From Riptortus pedestris (lineage: Eukaryota > Arthropoda > Insecta > Hemiptera > Alydidae), in the NCBI GenBank assembly GCA_019009955.1, contig CM032228.1, positions 229,499,501 through 229,563,500 of the forward strand: a DNA stretch of 64,000 nucleotides. Reading direction: 5' to 3'. Positions 44,520-56,210 of the stretch are shown here, piece by piece (the first letter of the stretch is position 1; the number at the start of each line of letters is the position of its first letter). The position numbers and the translations under genes are program-made. Under the pieces are notes generated by a model that searched no databases, had not been told where the DNA came from, and saw only the letters and a list, made by a program, of their open reading frames with translations.

Positions 44520-44785
44520 GCACTAGTCAGGCTAGGCTCGGCTAGTTAGGTGGGCAGTTTTTAAGTTAGACCAAATTTCATGAATACCAAATTATACTAA
44601 CAGGTCCATAGCAAAATAAAAAGCATGCTTAGACATATCAGGAAGAAGACTCAGGACACGATACAATAAGGATATACAACAAACGGAACTCCTTAATATT
44701 AACGAATAGTGACCGCTGAACCGATAAATGCTATGACGCAACGAACATAGAAGGGTGAACATGATACTGCTCCACAGGAACACAA
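44520..44785. repeat. unidentified repeat, inverted copy at 59048-59283
   Basis: CCAAATTTCATGAATACCAAAT, AAAAGCATGCTTAGACATAT, TCAGGACACGATACAATAAG and GAACATAG read in the opposite direction at 59048-59283. In both places one side adjoins the 3' end of a HINE. Also present, rearranged, at 52140-52370. Confidence 0.7.
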
Positions 44786-44980
44786 AGAAGTAGGAGCAGC
44801 ATTAACCAAACAGATTTCCCACATGAGCCCCAATATATAGTATTTAGGCTTCAAATAATAATAATATGTTTTATAATATTGTATAACAGCTTATTGCTAG
44901 TATGACATGAGTAGGAGTAGGGATTTACTGTAGGCCGAAAACTGAAAAATGCAAATATCTCGGTTAATAATGAACATATT
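44785..44980 (-). mobile_element. HINE 3' fragment, long-variant end
   Basis: Complement of AATCTGTTTGGTTAATGCTG at the 3' end with a decayed hairpin, then TATAACAGCTTATTGCTAGT, GTAGGAGTAGGGATTTACTG and AAATGCAAATATCTCGGTTA. It breaks where the next HINE 3' end starts. Confidence 0.75.
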
Positions 44981-44982
44981 GA

Positions 44983-45483
44983 AAAAAGTCTGTCACGCAG
45001 CGGCAGCGTAAATTAAGCAGATTTCCCACGTGAAGTTTTACAATAGAGAAATCTACATACCGGTAACACAACACCATCTTGAATATGGGGGGGGGGCATC
45101 AAAGTAAAAGGTTAGAAGGCAAGAACGGAAAAAGGTTAGGTTACACGAGTGCCGAACAGTTACGGAAACGGCAGAACTAATCCGGAAACTTCCGACAATA
45201 GCCGCACACACGCTTATTAAAAATGCAAATATCTCGGTTAATATTTAAGATAGAGAGTAAATGTATATAATAATATTTGTAGTAAATTTAATTTGCAATA
45301 AGATTGATTTTATACAATTTTGGGATCCAACGATTTTTACAAAAATTCCTCCTCTAAACTCCTCCTCCCGCTTATCCGAGTTCAGCCGTTAACGAACTTG
45401 ATCTTTCTTTTTACATAAAACGGTTAAATACCGAGTTTGGTGACAATCGAACAAAAAGTGTGACCGCTACTGTGTTTACAGAC

Positions 45484-45515
<32 letters not shown>

Positions 45516-45622
45516 GTGTGTGTGTGTATTTATTTATTTTGAACGAAGATCAATTTCGTCATCTCCTGGGTAGGATCGATGGACATTTGAAGAATTCCCT
45601 TAAGAGAAATCTGCTAAAAACG
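44983..45622 (-). mobile_element. complete HINE
   Basis: 3' end AAAGTCTGTCACGCAGCGGC with GCAGATTTCCCACGTGAAG. An extra segment with CAACACCATCTTGAATATGG and a G-run (45088-45097). Then GTTACGGAAACGGC, ATAGAGAGTAAATG, CCTCCTCCCGCTTATCC, a short mixed TA/TG microsatellite, GAACGAAGATCAATTTCG and a left end whose palindrome is internally deleted (AATTCCCTTAAGAGAAATCT). Confidence 0.85.
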
Positions 45623-45852
45623 ATAATAACAGTTTTTATAGAAAATTACAATTGCAATAAGATGGGTTTCTCACAATTTTTCGATCTGACACACAATAGC
45701 GGAGATATTTCGAAATCCCCCCCCCTCTATACCCCACCTCGCCCCGTCCGATTTTATTTGTTAACGAACTTCATCTTTATTTTTACATAAAACGTATAAA
45801 TATCCAGTTTTGTAACGATTAAACAAACATTACGACCACTAGAGCGTTCAGA

Positions 45853-45905
<53 letters not shown>
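45623..45905 (-). mobile_element. HINE middle part with (TA)n
   Basis: TTTTTCGATCTGACACACAA, C-run 45718-45726, TTACGACCACTAGAGCGTTC and a TA tract at about 45852-45905. Neither terminus is present. Confidence 0.75.
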
Positions 45906-45908
<3 letters not shown>

Positions 45909-46845
45909 GAAGGGCTGCTTGAACTAATCATATTTCTCACGTGCAGATATAACATACTTGAGACCTCACCTCACAACATATTTTCTTTTCCTAAGTAAAT
46001 AAAAAACCGATGACTATATTGCAGTGGGAGGAAGGGGGGGGGGGAGGTACTGAAGGTTGAAAACAAAATGCACAAACAGTTCGCTTTATACTTGAGTTAC
46101 GAAAAAATGCGTAGAGCAACTATTGTAGAGCATCGATATTTTAACAAGTTTGGATGTAAAACATTTTTCGATCAGACTTATAATAACGGAGATATTTTGT
46201 ATTTTCAAATCTTCCCCTTCTAAACCCCCTCTCTCAAATCCTAGTGCAATTTCTGCTAATTACAAATGAGAGCTTTAGAGTGACTGAAATAGTTAAATGT
46301 GGAGTATGGAATAGATCAAATGAACATTTTCGAGAGAAAAAAATAAAATCTTAATTGATGACGTCATCCACCAACGAAAATGCTCATTTCTTTCATAATA
46401 ATGGTCTCATGAAAACAATATTTCGGTATTAAAGCTTAGAATGAAGAGTTTCATTATATAACGGCTTAGTTTTATTATGACGTGAATAGGCGTGGGGTTT
46501 TAGTCAAAGCTGAAATCTATGAATCAAAATGTTTCGGTTAATATTCGTATACTACATAACAATATTGATAGGGGATTAAATTTAAAACAGGATTGGTTTT
46601 ATACGATGTTTCTAACCTATGCATAATAACGGAGATATTTCGAACTTTTTTTAAATTCCCTACGTAAGCACCCCTGTGCCAATTTTAGCCGTTAACTATG
46701 TAGATCTATAGTTTTACAAGAAACCCTTTATATTGAGTTTGGTAACGATAACAAACAACAAACTTTACACAAATAGATCTGTAACTGACAAATATGTGTG
46801 TATTTATAATTTTGAACGGTCCTCATTTTCGTCATCCCCTAGGGT
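45906..46845 (-). mobile_element. long-variant HINE, two modules, 5' end missing
   Basis: AGGAAGGGCTGCTTGAACTA and TCACGTGCAGATATAACATA are a diverged 3' end. Then the G-run 46031-46045, ATCAGACTTATAATAACGGA, TTGATGACGTCATCCACC, and again CCTATGCATAATAACGGAGA and CAAATATGTGTGTATTTATA before the left block CGGTCCTCATTTTCGTCATC. The 'ATAATAACGGAGATATTTCG' module thus occurs twice in one element. Confidence 0.75.
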
Positions 46846-46857
46846 TTTTTTTTTTTT

Positions 46858-46987
46858 TTTTTTTCAGATTTCCCTTTAGGGAAATCAGCTATTGAGTTTG
46901 TACTCATAACGGAATTTTAAAATTTTTTCTTCAAATGCCCATCGATCCTACCTAGGAGATTACGAAAATGAGGTCCGTTCAAGACTG

Positions 46988-47050
<63 letters not shown>

Positions 47051-47694
47051 TTTTAATTTGTTTTAATCGTTACCAAACTTAATATTTAGTCATTTAGGCT
47101 GAAATCCGACTAGGGAGAGAGGGGGGGTTTAGAGAGGGAGAATTTTGAAAATTCAAAATATCTCCGTTATTATAAGTCGGATTGAAAAAGTGTATAGAAT
47201 GAATCTTATTGAAATTTAAATGCAATATAAATAATGTTATATACATTTGTTCTCTATCTAGAATATTAATCCAGTTATTTGCATTTTTCAGTTTCCAGCC
47301 TTCAGTAAACCCCCACTTCTACTAGTGTTACATAAACAATGCTCTGTTATATAATTAAAGATATTAATTAAAGCCTAAATACCAAATATTGTTCTCATTG
47401 AACTTTTACTTTGTGAGATATGGAAATACGTTCTGTTGACCCCCCCCCCCTTCTTTTGTTTTTGGATACCTAAAATTTGAGTGATTGAGATAAAACTGAC
47501 TCTGATTCATTACTGTCTTTCCTGTCTATCTATTCAGCGCAACGAGGTTGGCTTGCCTGTTTGTTTACCATTCTGCCTTGTATTGCACATTTACTGAGCA
47601 ATCTCGGTTGTGTTACTGGTATGTATATTAATCTAATGTAAACCTTCGCATCGGAAATCTGCTTAGTTTACGCAGTCGCTGCGTGACGGACATT
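46858..47694 (+). mobile_element. complete HINE
   Basis: After a T-run, CAGATTTCCCTTTAGGGAAA, AGCTATTGAGTTTGTACTCA, GAGGTCCGTTCAAGACTG, TA tract (about 46990-47046), G-rich stretch near 47120, TATCTCCGTTATTATAAGTC, the module with CAGTAAACCCCCACTTCTAC, and the end CGGAAATCTGCTTAGTTTACGCAGTCGCTGCGTGACGGAC. Confidence 0.85.
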
Positions 47695-47696
47695 TA

Positions 47697-47775
47697 AGGA
47701 AATTTGTCGTAAATCGCTTCATGATTACAACCTCAATAGCTGATTTGAATTAAGGGAAAATCGACTAAAATTAAA
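47697..47775 (-). mobile_element. HINE 5' tip
   Basis: TCGCTTCATGATTACAACCT, CAATAGCTGATTTGAATTAA and GGGAAAATCGACTAAAATTA are the complement of a left end, starting directly after the preceding hairpin. Duplicate at 55205-55285. Confidence 0.75.
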
Positions 47776-48238
47776 ATATGTTTAGGAGAGAATACGCTCC
47801 GAAAGTATAAGCATTATCGTGAGTATCATTACAAGTATAAATATCGTTAGTCAGCTTATTCTGGCTACAGGCTACCGAGGGATGGCTATCTAATAACAAC
47901 TCTGGCCTTGAATAGCATTTTCTTTACTTTTGCCTTTGCTGGTGTGAAGGGAATTTCCCTCATGATGCCTTTATTGCTGGATGGTCTGATGCAGAAGGCA
48001 ACGAGAAACCATTGCATGTCCTTGTGACCCTCTTATTACCTTGTTAGGTCACGAAAAAAATCAGGTTTACCTTTACACAAGACGAATTACTAGGTATAGC
48101 CTGTAAATTCTACAAGTATATGTATCAGGAGTTTTAATAAGGAGCTCATACTAATCCACAATACCGTTAAGTATTGCGGGTCCAGTATACATATACCCTC
48201 CTATTATTAACGAGCCCTTAGTGGATAAGTTGTTCAGA
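47776..48238. other. non-HINE segment, empty site for a HINE
   Basis: Unassigned sequence with AATACGCTCCGAAAGTATAA and CTACCGAGGGATGGCTATCT. At about 47915-47925 it reads AGCATTTTCTTTACTTTTGCC without an insertion, while the duplicate carries a complete HINE at this point. Confidence 0.75.
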
Positions 48239-48366
48239 CTTTTAGCAGGATTTTGGAAATCCAGCTATTGAGGTTGTACTGATGACGCGATTTTGGAGAA
48301 ATATCTTCAAATTTCCACCGATCCTACCCAGGAGATTACGGAAATTAGCTCTATTCAGAACTTTCT

Positions 48367-48441
<75 letters not shown>
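48239..48441 (+). mobile_element. HINE 5' half with (TA)n
   Basis: TTTTAGCAGGATTTTGGAAATC is a left end with a disturbed palindrome. Then AGGTTGTACTGATGACGCG, CTACCCAGGAGATTACGG and a TA tract at 48369-48441, after which copy 2 of the duplication begins. Confidence 0.8.
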
Positions 48442-48444
<3 letters not shown>

Positions 48445-48981
48445 CCTCAGTGAGAGGTATTCCTGCATAAACGGAGCTAAAATAACTTCTGTTCCTTCCA
48501 TATAGATATACAATGAAATACTTTTATCTTACTGTGAAATAAAACATTAACTTATTTTATAAAAAATAAATTATACTTGTTTAAAAATAAATGATAGAAC
48601 TTCATATCTGATGAATATTTCAACAGGTAAGATTGAATTCAATAAAACAATTATTATTACTAAAACAAAACTCCAATTCCTTTCTCCCAATAATCAGTAA
48701 AAAGAATGTATACATTCTCTTAGGTGGTGGTAAGTTTCTCATTATTCACAAAGCATGTGACTAAAAGTAATTCTAGATTAATATCAATGCATGTTATATA
48801 TTCAATTGTTTCTAAAAATTAACAATATTATTTTATAAATATTGAAGAAATAGTAAGATGATACAGAAATTATTTTTTTGAATTTGATGCATTTAACATC
48901 TGATGTATTATGTAACAACAGCTTAGGAAAATCAATTATGATTGATTAATATTAGTATACTTTTGTTGAAGGAAATGCAAA

Positions 48982-49014
<33 letters not shown>

Positions 49015-49620
49015 GTATAATTATGATTCTGTAAATAAAAAAAAAAATTATACAGTTCTTTACTAAACAGGAATCATGACCATTGGTCAATAACTACCTG
49101 TTTCAAAAAAGAATTATCTATTAACACAAATTATATTCAAAAATATACAGACAGCAATGAGGCATACTGATGAGTTGATGCATTGTAAAGTATTTGGTTG
49201 CTCAAATTATTGTATAATATTTTCACAATATAAGAATGTTAAATGTTAAGCTCAAAATCAATTACTAGAACCACTTCTGTAGTGTGTTAACTAAATTAAT
49301 CTTCTTATTACGTAAATTTTTTATGGTAAATTTATTTTGATGGATTTAATTGTGAAATTATAAATAGAAAAAAATGTGCTTTAAGCTACAAATCAAATTA
49401 GACAAATTTTTTGGGTAAAAAAACCTTCAAGGTCATGTTGTGCATATAAGTTAATAAAACATCCGTCATGCAGGGGCTGCATAAACTAAGCAGATTCCCC
49501 CCCCCCTTACTACTATGACATACTTGTGATCTTATCTTGCCATAGGTCTGATCTTATGGAAAAACATCAATAAATAATAAATGGTCTATGGATTAATTTT
49601 CTGTATTATAAAATATATTA

Positions 49621-49622
49621 TG

Positions 49623-49678
<56 letters not shown>

Positions 49679-49750
49679 GAAGGGACCTCATTTTCATTAT
49701 CTCCTCAGTGGGATTGATGGACATTTGAGATAATTTTTAGGAAATCTAAA
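49621..49750 (-). mobile_element. HINE 5' fragment with (TA)n
   Basis: TA tract at about 49627-49672, then TTTTGAAGGGACCTCATTTTC and GGGATTGATGGACATTTGAG. The terminal palindrome is lost. Absent from copy 1. Confidence 0.75.
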
Positions 49751-49796
49751 ATGCATGAAACAGCCAGATCACGGCTACAAACTTCCCAACATACAA

Positions 49797-49988
49797 AACG
49801 TCTGCCATGTAAGGGCTGCATTAACTAAGCAGATTTCCCACTAGTGTCACCTATTTGTATTTATACCAAAACGTAAAAGTTCAATGACAACATTTAGGAT
49901 TCAAATAAAGTGCATCAAAATATAACAGCTTATTGATAATTTGACATGAGTAGGAGTGGGAGTTTACTAAAAGCTTCAAAGCTTGCAA
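49797..49988 (-). mobile_element. HINE 3' fragment, long-variant end
   Basis: AAAACGTCTGCCATGTAAGGGC, GCAGATTTCCCACTAGTG, CAAAATATAACAGCTTATTG and GGAGTGGGAGTTTACTAAAA. Absent from copy 1. Confidence 0.75.
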
Positions 49989-50068
49989 TACTACAAACTA
50001 TCGTAATGTTTAAAAAAAATCCCAGGTCCTTGGTGGAACGAAGTATGTTGATAAGGTATTAACACTCC

Positions 50069-50912
50069 AGTAGTCACGCCCAGCTTTGCTACAAAAGCAG
50101 TCACGCCGTGCTTTGCTACAAAAGTAGTCGCACCCTGCTTTGCTACAAAAGTAGTCACGCCCTGCTTTGCTACAAAAGTAGTCACGCCCTGCTTTGCTAC
50201 AAAAGTAGTCACGCCCTGCTTTGCTACAAAAGCAGTCACGCCCAGCTTTGCTACAAAAGCAGTCACGCCCTGCTTTGCTACAAAAGTAGTCACGCCCAGC
50301 TTTGCTACAAAAGTAGTCACGCCGTGCTTTGCTACAAAAGTAGTCGCGCCCAGCTTTGCTACAAAAGTAGTCGCGCCCAGCTTTGCTACAGAAGTAGTCG
50401 CACCCTGCTTTGCTACAAAAGTAGTCGCGCCCTGCTTTGCTACAAAAGTAGTCACGCCCAGCTTTGCTACAGAAGTAGTCGCGCCCTGCTTTGCTACAAA
50501 AGTAGTCGCGCCCAGCTTTGCTACAGAAGTAGTTACGCCCTGCTTTGCTACAAAAGTAGTCGCGCCCAGCTTTGCTACAAAAGCAGTCGCGCCCAGCTTT
50601 GCTACAAAAGTAGTCGCGCCCAGCTTTGCTACAAAAGTAGTCGCGCCCAGCTTTGCTACAAAAGCAGTCACGCCGTGCTTTGCTACAAAAGTAGTCGCGC
50701 CCAGCTTTGCTACAAAAGTAGTCACGCCCTGCTTTGCTACAAAAGTAGTCACGCCCTGCTTTGCTACAAAAGTAGTCGCGCCCAGCTTTGCTACAAAAGT
50801 AGTCGCGCCCTGCTTTGCTACAAAAGTAGTCGCGCCCAGCTTTGCTCAAAAGTAGTCGCGCCCTGCTTTGCTACAAAAGTAGTCGCGCCCTGCTTTGCTA
50901 CAAAAGTAGTCA
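50069..50912. repeat. 27-bp minisatellite, about 31 units
   Basis: The unit is CAAAAGTAGTCGCGCCCTGCTTTGCTA, with variants CCCAGC/CCCTGC/CCGTGC, GCAGTC/GTAGTC and CAAAAG/CAGAAG spread among units. One unit near 50846 lacks two bases (GCTCAAAAG), which shifts the phase of the last three units. As 27 is a multiple of three, several frames stay open on both strands, giving 9-residue repeats such as TTFVAKLGA and AGRDYFCSK. The flank AGTAGTCACGCTGTATCTGT at the right end resembles AGTGGTCACGCTGTATCTCA at 51895, beyond the piggyBac-type remnant. Confidence 0.95.
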
Positions 50913-51164
50913 CGCTGTATCTGTCAGATCGCATTTCAATCCCAGTAATAGTATAATCTTAAACTGCACGATTTGAAAGGAAATTAAAGAATAATACTGT
51001 TACTTACGAATAAATTGATTTTATGAGAAAAAACATTAATTTAAATAGGAAATGATAGGAAACAAGTATAATATACTTATATACAAAATCAGTCTTGTGT
51101 ATTGACAAAACAGGCTTTTTCTTTGTAGATTCATTACTTTTCATTCTTCTGAGTTTACATTTAC

Positions 51165-51823
51165 TGAAGAACCACCGGGACACACATAGGACGGATGGCT
51201 AAGACATAAATATTGGCCCCAGGAATGACACTTGTATTTGGTGAGCCTTCTGATTGTACTTTCTTAGTGGCACTTGTAGCATCTCATCCGAGCGGCCTCC
51301 TCGCCATTCTTGTTCTGTTGGTCATTTTTGTTTTGTCTCGTCTCTCACGATTTGGGAATAGTTCTTCAAGCCTGCTCAAAATGTTTTGAGGAAGCGAACA
51401 TAATGTTTTTCTGTATTTCATGTGGCCTTCAGGAGGGTACTTCATTTCCCTTTTCCCAAGTGAATTACTTGAGCGTTGATGGCACCTATGTTTAGTAACG
51501 AAAAGAAAATAACCTCTTGGCGTTTCTGCAAGAGGAGCACATTTTATCCAGAATGTCAACTCCTTCTTAGTTTTATTTGTAGAATGTCACAATTTCTGGT
51601 TTCTTTTTTGGCTCCCGTTGATTCGTCGATAGCAACATTGTTCGGTGTCCAAATTACCTTGTCTTTCTTCAATGTTTTCTTCTTCACCTGTATTCAGGTC
51701 TTCAGGAGGAATTTGATGTACACCACCACTTTCTTCATCCACGTCTACTTCAAATAATAGTCTATGTATTTTCTTCACATCTTCTTCATTTGTAACATCA
51801 TAAAAAATGCTTGGGGAAGACAT
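51165..51823 (-). pseudogene. piggyBac-type transposase remnant, second copy
   Basis: Same layout as 43575-44228: ATG at 51823, acidic N-terminus ending GNLDTEQ (SDTEQ in the other copy), break, RLEELFPNRERRDKTKMTNR, and KYKCHSWGQYLCLSHP, in which the second cysteine is changed to tryptophan. Same deletion of the catalytic core, so the deletion predates the duplication. Confidence 0.6.
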
Positions 51824-52373
51824 TGTTGTTAATAAAATTAAAAATTTAAAATCACAAGTACAAATTAATAAATTTTGTATTAAGTTAAAACAAAAGTGGT
51901 CACGCTGTATCTCACAGATCTTCTCCCTCCATTGTAAACAAAATAAATTTACTATCATTATTATTGCTATAAAATGTTTTAATGTATTGTTTTAAATCGA
52001 TTTACAATGAAAGAAAATAAATATAAAATAAACACAAATACTTTCAGGAGAGGTCGGGCTGTATCTAGGGGATGGATTGAAATCTGACGACTCTATGTTA
52101 AATGCTGAAGGTCTGCACTAGTCAGGCTCGGCTAGTTAGGTGGGCAGTTTTTAAGTTAGACCAAATAAGGATATACAACAAACGCCTTAATATTAACGAA
52201 TAGTGACCGCTGAACCTTAGACTATCAGGAAGAAGACTCAGGACACGATACAATAAGAATATACAACAAACGGAACTCCTTAATATTAACGAATAGTGAC
52301 CGCTGAACCGATAAATGCTATGACGCAACGAACATAGAAGGGTGAACATGATACTGTTCCACAGGAACACAAA

Positions 52374-53577
52374 GAAGTAGGAGCAGCATTAACCAAACAG
52401 ATTTCCCACATGAGCCCCAATATATAGTATTTAGGCTTCAAATAATAATAATATGAATTATAATATGTCTATAACAGCTTATTGCTAGTATGACATGAGT
52501 AGGAGTAAGGGATTTAACTGTAGGCCGAAAACTTGAAAAATGCAAATATCTCGTATAATAATGAACGTATTGAAAAAAGTCGGTCACGCAGCGGCAGCGT
52601 AAATTAAGCAGATTTCCCTCGTAAAGATTTACAATACAGAAATCTCCATACCGGTACAACAACACCATCTTGAATTTGGGGGGGGGGCAACAAATTAAAA
52701 GGTTAGAAGGCAAGAACGTAAAAAGGTTAGGTTTTACATGCGAGCGCCGAACAGGTTTACGGAAATCGCATGAACTAATCCGGAAACTTCCGACAATAGC
52801 CGCACACAGCCTTTTATTAAAAATGCAAATATCTCGGTTAATAATTAAGATAGAGAGTAAATGTATAGACATACTATTTATAAGTACAGTTAATTACCAA
52901 TAAGATTGGGTTCTATACAATGTTGCGCATCCGACGATTTTTACAAAAATTCCTCCTCTAAACTCCTCCTCCCGCTTATCCGAGTTCAGCCGGTTAACGA
53001 GCTTGGATCTTTCTTTTTCCATAAAACGGTGTAAATACCGGTGTTTTGTTAGTTTTGGTGACCAATTGAAACAAAAAAGTGTGACCGGCTACGTGTTTTT
53101 GCAGGACATATATATATATATATATATATCATTATATATATATTATATATATATTATATATATATATTTATATGTTGTGTGTGTGTGTGTGTGTATTTAT
53201 TTTTATTTTGAACGGAGATCAATTTCGTCCATTCTCCTGGGTTAGGATCGATGGACATTTGAAAGAATTTTCTTAAGATTAAATCTGCTAAAAAAAAAAA
53301 AAGATAATAACAGTTTTTATAGAAAATTACAATTGCATAAAGATTGGGTTTTCTCACAATTTTTCGATTATCTGACACACAGTCCAGCGGAAGATATTTC
53401 GAAATCTCCCAAAATCACCCCCTCTATACCCCACCTCGGCCCCCGTCCGATTTTTATTTGTTAACGAACTTCATACTTTATTTTTTACATAAAAACGTAA
53501 TAAATATCCAGTGAGTTTTGTAACGATTAAACAAACATTACGAACCACTTAGAGCGTTCAGAGAACACACTACACCC

Positions 53578-53656
<79 letters not shown>

Positions 53657-54455
53657 GAAGGGCGCTTGTGAAACCTAATCATATTTCTCCACGTGCAGAT
53701 ATAACATACTTGAGACCTAACTCACCAACATATTCCCTTGCCTATGTAATATAAAAAAAACCGATGACTATATTGCAGTGGGAGGAAGGGGGGGGGGAGG
53801 GGATGTACTGAAAGTGTTGAAAATCAAAATATTGCCACGAACAGTTTTCCCGCTTCATAACTTGAGTTACGAAAAATAACGCATAAGGCAACTATAGTAA
53901 AGCACCGTATATTTTAACAATTTGGATTCTAAAACATTTTTTCGAATCAGGACTTATAATCACGGAGAGATATTTGTTATTTTCAAGTCTCTCCTCTAAA
54001 ACCCCCTCCCTGAAATCATTATATGCAATTTTTGCCTAATTACCAAATGAAGAGCTTTAGTGTGACTGTAATAGTTTAAATGTGGAGTATGGAATAGGAT
54101 CAAAATGAACATTTTCGAGACAAGAAGGTAAAATCGTAATCGATGACGGTCATCCACCAACGAAAATGACACTTTTCTTTCATAATAATGGTCTCATGAA
54201 AACAATATTTCGGTATTAAAAGCTTACTTTGAATGAAAGAGTTTTAATTATTTAACGGCTTTATTGTTATTATGAAGTGAATAGGCGTGGGGCGTTTTTA
54301 GTCAAAGCTGGAAATCTATGAATCAATAATTGTTTCAGTTTACATATTCGTATACTACATTAACAATATTGATAGGGGATTTAAATTTAAAACAGGATTG
54401 GTTTTATACGATGTTTCATAACCTATGCATAATTTAACGGCGATAGGACGATATT
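52374..54455 (-). mobile_element. HINE cluster duplicated from 44785-46620
   Basis: Order and junctions match copy 1: long-variant 3' end (to about 52568), HINE with 3' end AAAGTCGGTCACGCAGCGGC (52575-53300) with its G-run 52679-52687, middle part with TA tracts (53300-53655), and the long-variant element (53656-54455). TA tracts at 53107-53167 and 53587-53653 are broken by single-base changes. Many one-base insertions relative to copy 1. Confidence 0.8.
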
Positions 54456-54457
54456 TC

Positions 54458-54632
54458 GATTTTATGCAGATTTCCCTACAAGGGACAATCAGCTATTGAG
54501 GTACTCATGACGGCGATTTTCGAAATTTTTCTTTCAATTGTCCCATCCGATCCTACCCAGGATATGACGAAAAATGGAGGTCCGTTCTCAAAAACTGTAT
54601 ATATATCTATATAAATATATATATATATATAC

Positions 54633-54665
<33 letters not shown>

Positions 54666-55197
54666 TTATATTTGTCATGTTACCGCCTCTTAGTGGTCTC
54701 AATTATTGTTTTAATCGTCATTACCAAACTCGATATTTTTAGTCGTTTTATGTAAAAAGGAAAGATCAAGTGCGTTAATGGCTGAAATCGGTCCAGTGGG
54801 AAGGGGGGGGGTTATTTAGATGGGAGGATATTTTCGAAATATTCGAAATTATTCCCATTAGTATAGTCGGCGGATCGAAAAAATATTACAAAATCAATCT
54901 TATTGAAAATTAAATTTTACTATAAATATTGTTCCACCATTTATTCTGTTATCTTGAATATTAACTGAGATATTTGCATTTGTATTCTGCAAGTGATCGG
55001 CATATCAGTGGCTATGTTCGGACTTTCCGCCGTGAGCTCTGGCGGCCCCGTTTTCGTAACTATTCGTCCCTCGTGAATAGGCTTTGCGGTTTCTTACTAC
55101 TTACAGCTGTTATTAGGCGGATTTTTTCTCTTATTGTTAAAACTTCCACGTCGGGAAATCTGCTTAGTGTTACCGCAGTCGCCTGCGTTGACGGACA
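54458..55197 (+). mobile_element. complete HINE, different subtype from its copy-1 counterpart
   Basis: TTTTATGCAGATTTCCCTAC to GGGAAATCTGCTTAGTGTTACCGCAGTCGCCTGCG. The end segment with GGACTTTCCGCCGTGAGCTC matches the subtype at 4340-4540 rather than the element at 46858-47694, although both share the CGCAGTCG hairpin variant and the same flanks. TA tract 54597-54665. Confidence 0.8.
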
Positions 55198-55285
55198 TTT
55201 AAGGAAATCATTTCTCGAAAATCGCTTTTCATGATTACAAATCTCAATAGACTGATTTGAATTAAGGGAAAATCAGACTAATATT
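55198..55285 (-). mobile_element. HINE 5' tip, duplicate of 47697-47775
   Basis: AAAATCGCTTTTCATGATTA, TGATTTGAATTAAGGGAAAA. Same junction to the preceding hairpin as in copy 1. Confidence 0.7.
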
Positions 55286-55440
55286 AAAAATATGTTTAGG
55301 GAGGAGAATACGCTCCGAAAAGTATAAGCAAGTATCGTTAGTATCATTACAAGTATAAATATCGTTTAGTCAGCATTATGCTGGCTACAGGGCTACCGAG
55401 GGTTATGGCTATCTTTAACAACTCTGGCCTTGACTAGCAT

Positions 55441-56210
55441 TTTTAGCAGATTTTCCCTTAAGGGAAAATTCAGCTAATTGAGGTCGTACTCCAAGACGCG
55501 AAGTTTCGAAAAATTTTCTTCAAAATGTCCATCGATCCTACCCAAGGGGATGACGAAAAATGAGGTCCGGTTCAAAATTTATTATATTATATATCTATAT
55601 ATATATATTATATATATTATATATATATATATATATATTATATATATTTAAATATATATATATAATATTTGTTGTTAACCGCTCCTAGCGGTCCGCAATT
55701 TTGTTTGATCGTTTACCAAAACCCGGGTAATTTAATCGTTTTTTATGTTAAAAAGGAAGATTCAAGTTCGTTTTTTAATGGCTGATATCGGTCCAGTGGT
55801 GGGAGGGGGGTTTATTTATTTTTTTTAGAGGGGGGATTTTCGAGGAGAAAATTCGAAAATCTCCCGTTATTATGCGTTTTCGGATCGAACGAAAAAATTG
55901 TATAGAATCAAGCTTATTTAAAAATTTAAATTTACTTATAAATTATTCTTTCTATACATTTTTTCCCTATCTTGAATATTTATTAACCGAGATATTTGCA
56001 TTTTTATGTAAATTTGGGGCGGGTAACGGATTTTAGTTAATTATTTGTGGGTGGTGTAACGGATTATTATTTTTTGAGGTTTCCCGCCAAATCTAGTTCG
56101 AGCCCTTTGCAGTAAGTGTTGGGCCATATATGGAGATTTCTCTATTGTATTACTTCAAGTGGGAAATAAAATCTGAGTAGTTTACGCAGCCCTCTGCGTG
56201 GACGGACTTT
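55441..56210 (+). mobile_element. complete HINE with empty site in copy 1
   Basis: TTTTAGCAGATTTTCCCTTAAG, GAGGTCGTACTCCAAGACGC, GAGGTCCGGTTCAAAATT, irregular TA tract (55578-55665), GCTCCTAGCGGTCCGC, GGGAGGGGGGTTTATT, CGTTTTCGGATCGAACG, TTTATTAACCGAGATATTTG. The end is GTTTACGCAGCCCTCTGCGTGGACGGACTTT. Flanks AGCATTTT and CTATTACTTTTGCC match AGCATTTTCTTTACTTTTGCC in copy 1. No target duplication is visible. Confidence 0.88.

Larger units (their letters stand above)
42104..48360 (+). repeat. tandem segmental duplication, copy 1
   Basis: Starts CCTCAGTGAGAGGTATTCCT and runs to the HINE 5' fragment at 48239. The same order recurs at 48443-56690: AT-rich segment with GGATATAATTGTG, HINE tip, piggyBac-type remnant, several HINEs, and TTGTTAGGTCACGAAAAAAA. 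Copy 2 begins immediately after the (TA)n tract that closes copy 1. Relative to copy 2 it has an additional 137 bp around 42226-42362 and lacks the minisatellite block and one HINE. Confidence 0.9.

Noticed and set aside
50010..50956. Long frames of 250-280 codons on both strands with 9-residue repeats
   Set aside because: They follow from a 27-bp repeat unit, which keeps phase in several frames at once. No start context, no domain, and the block is absent from the first duplicate.
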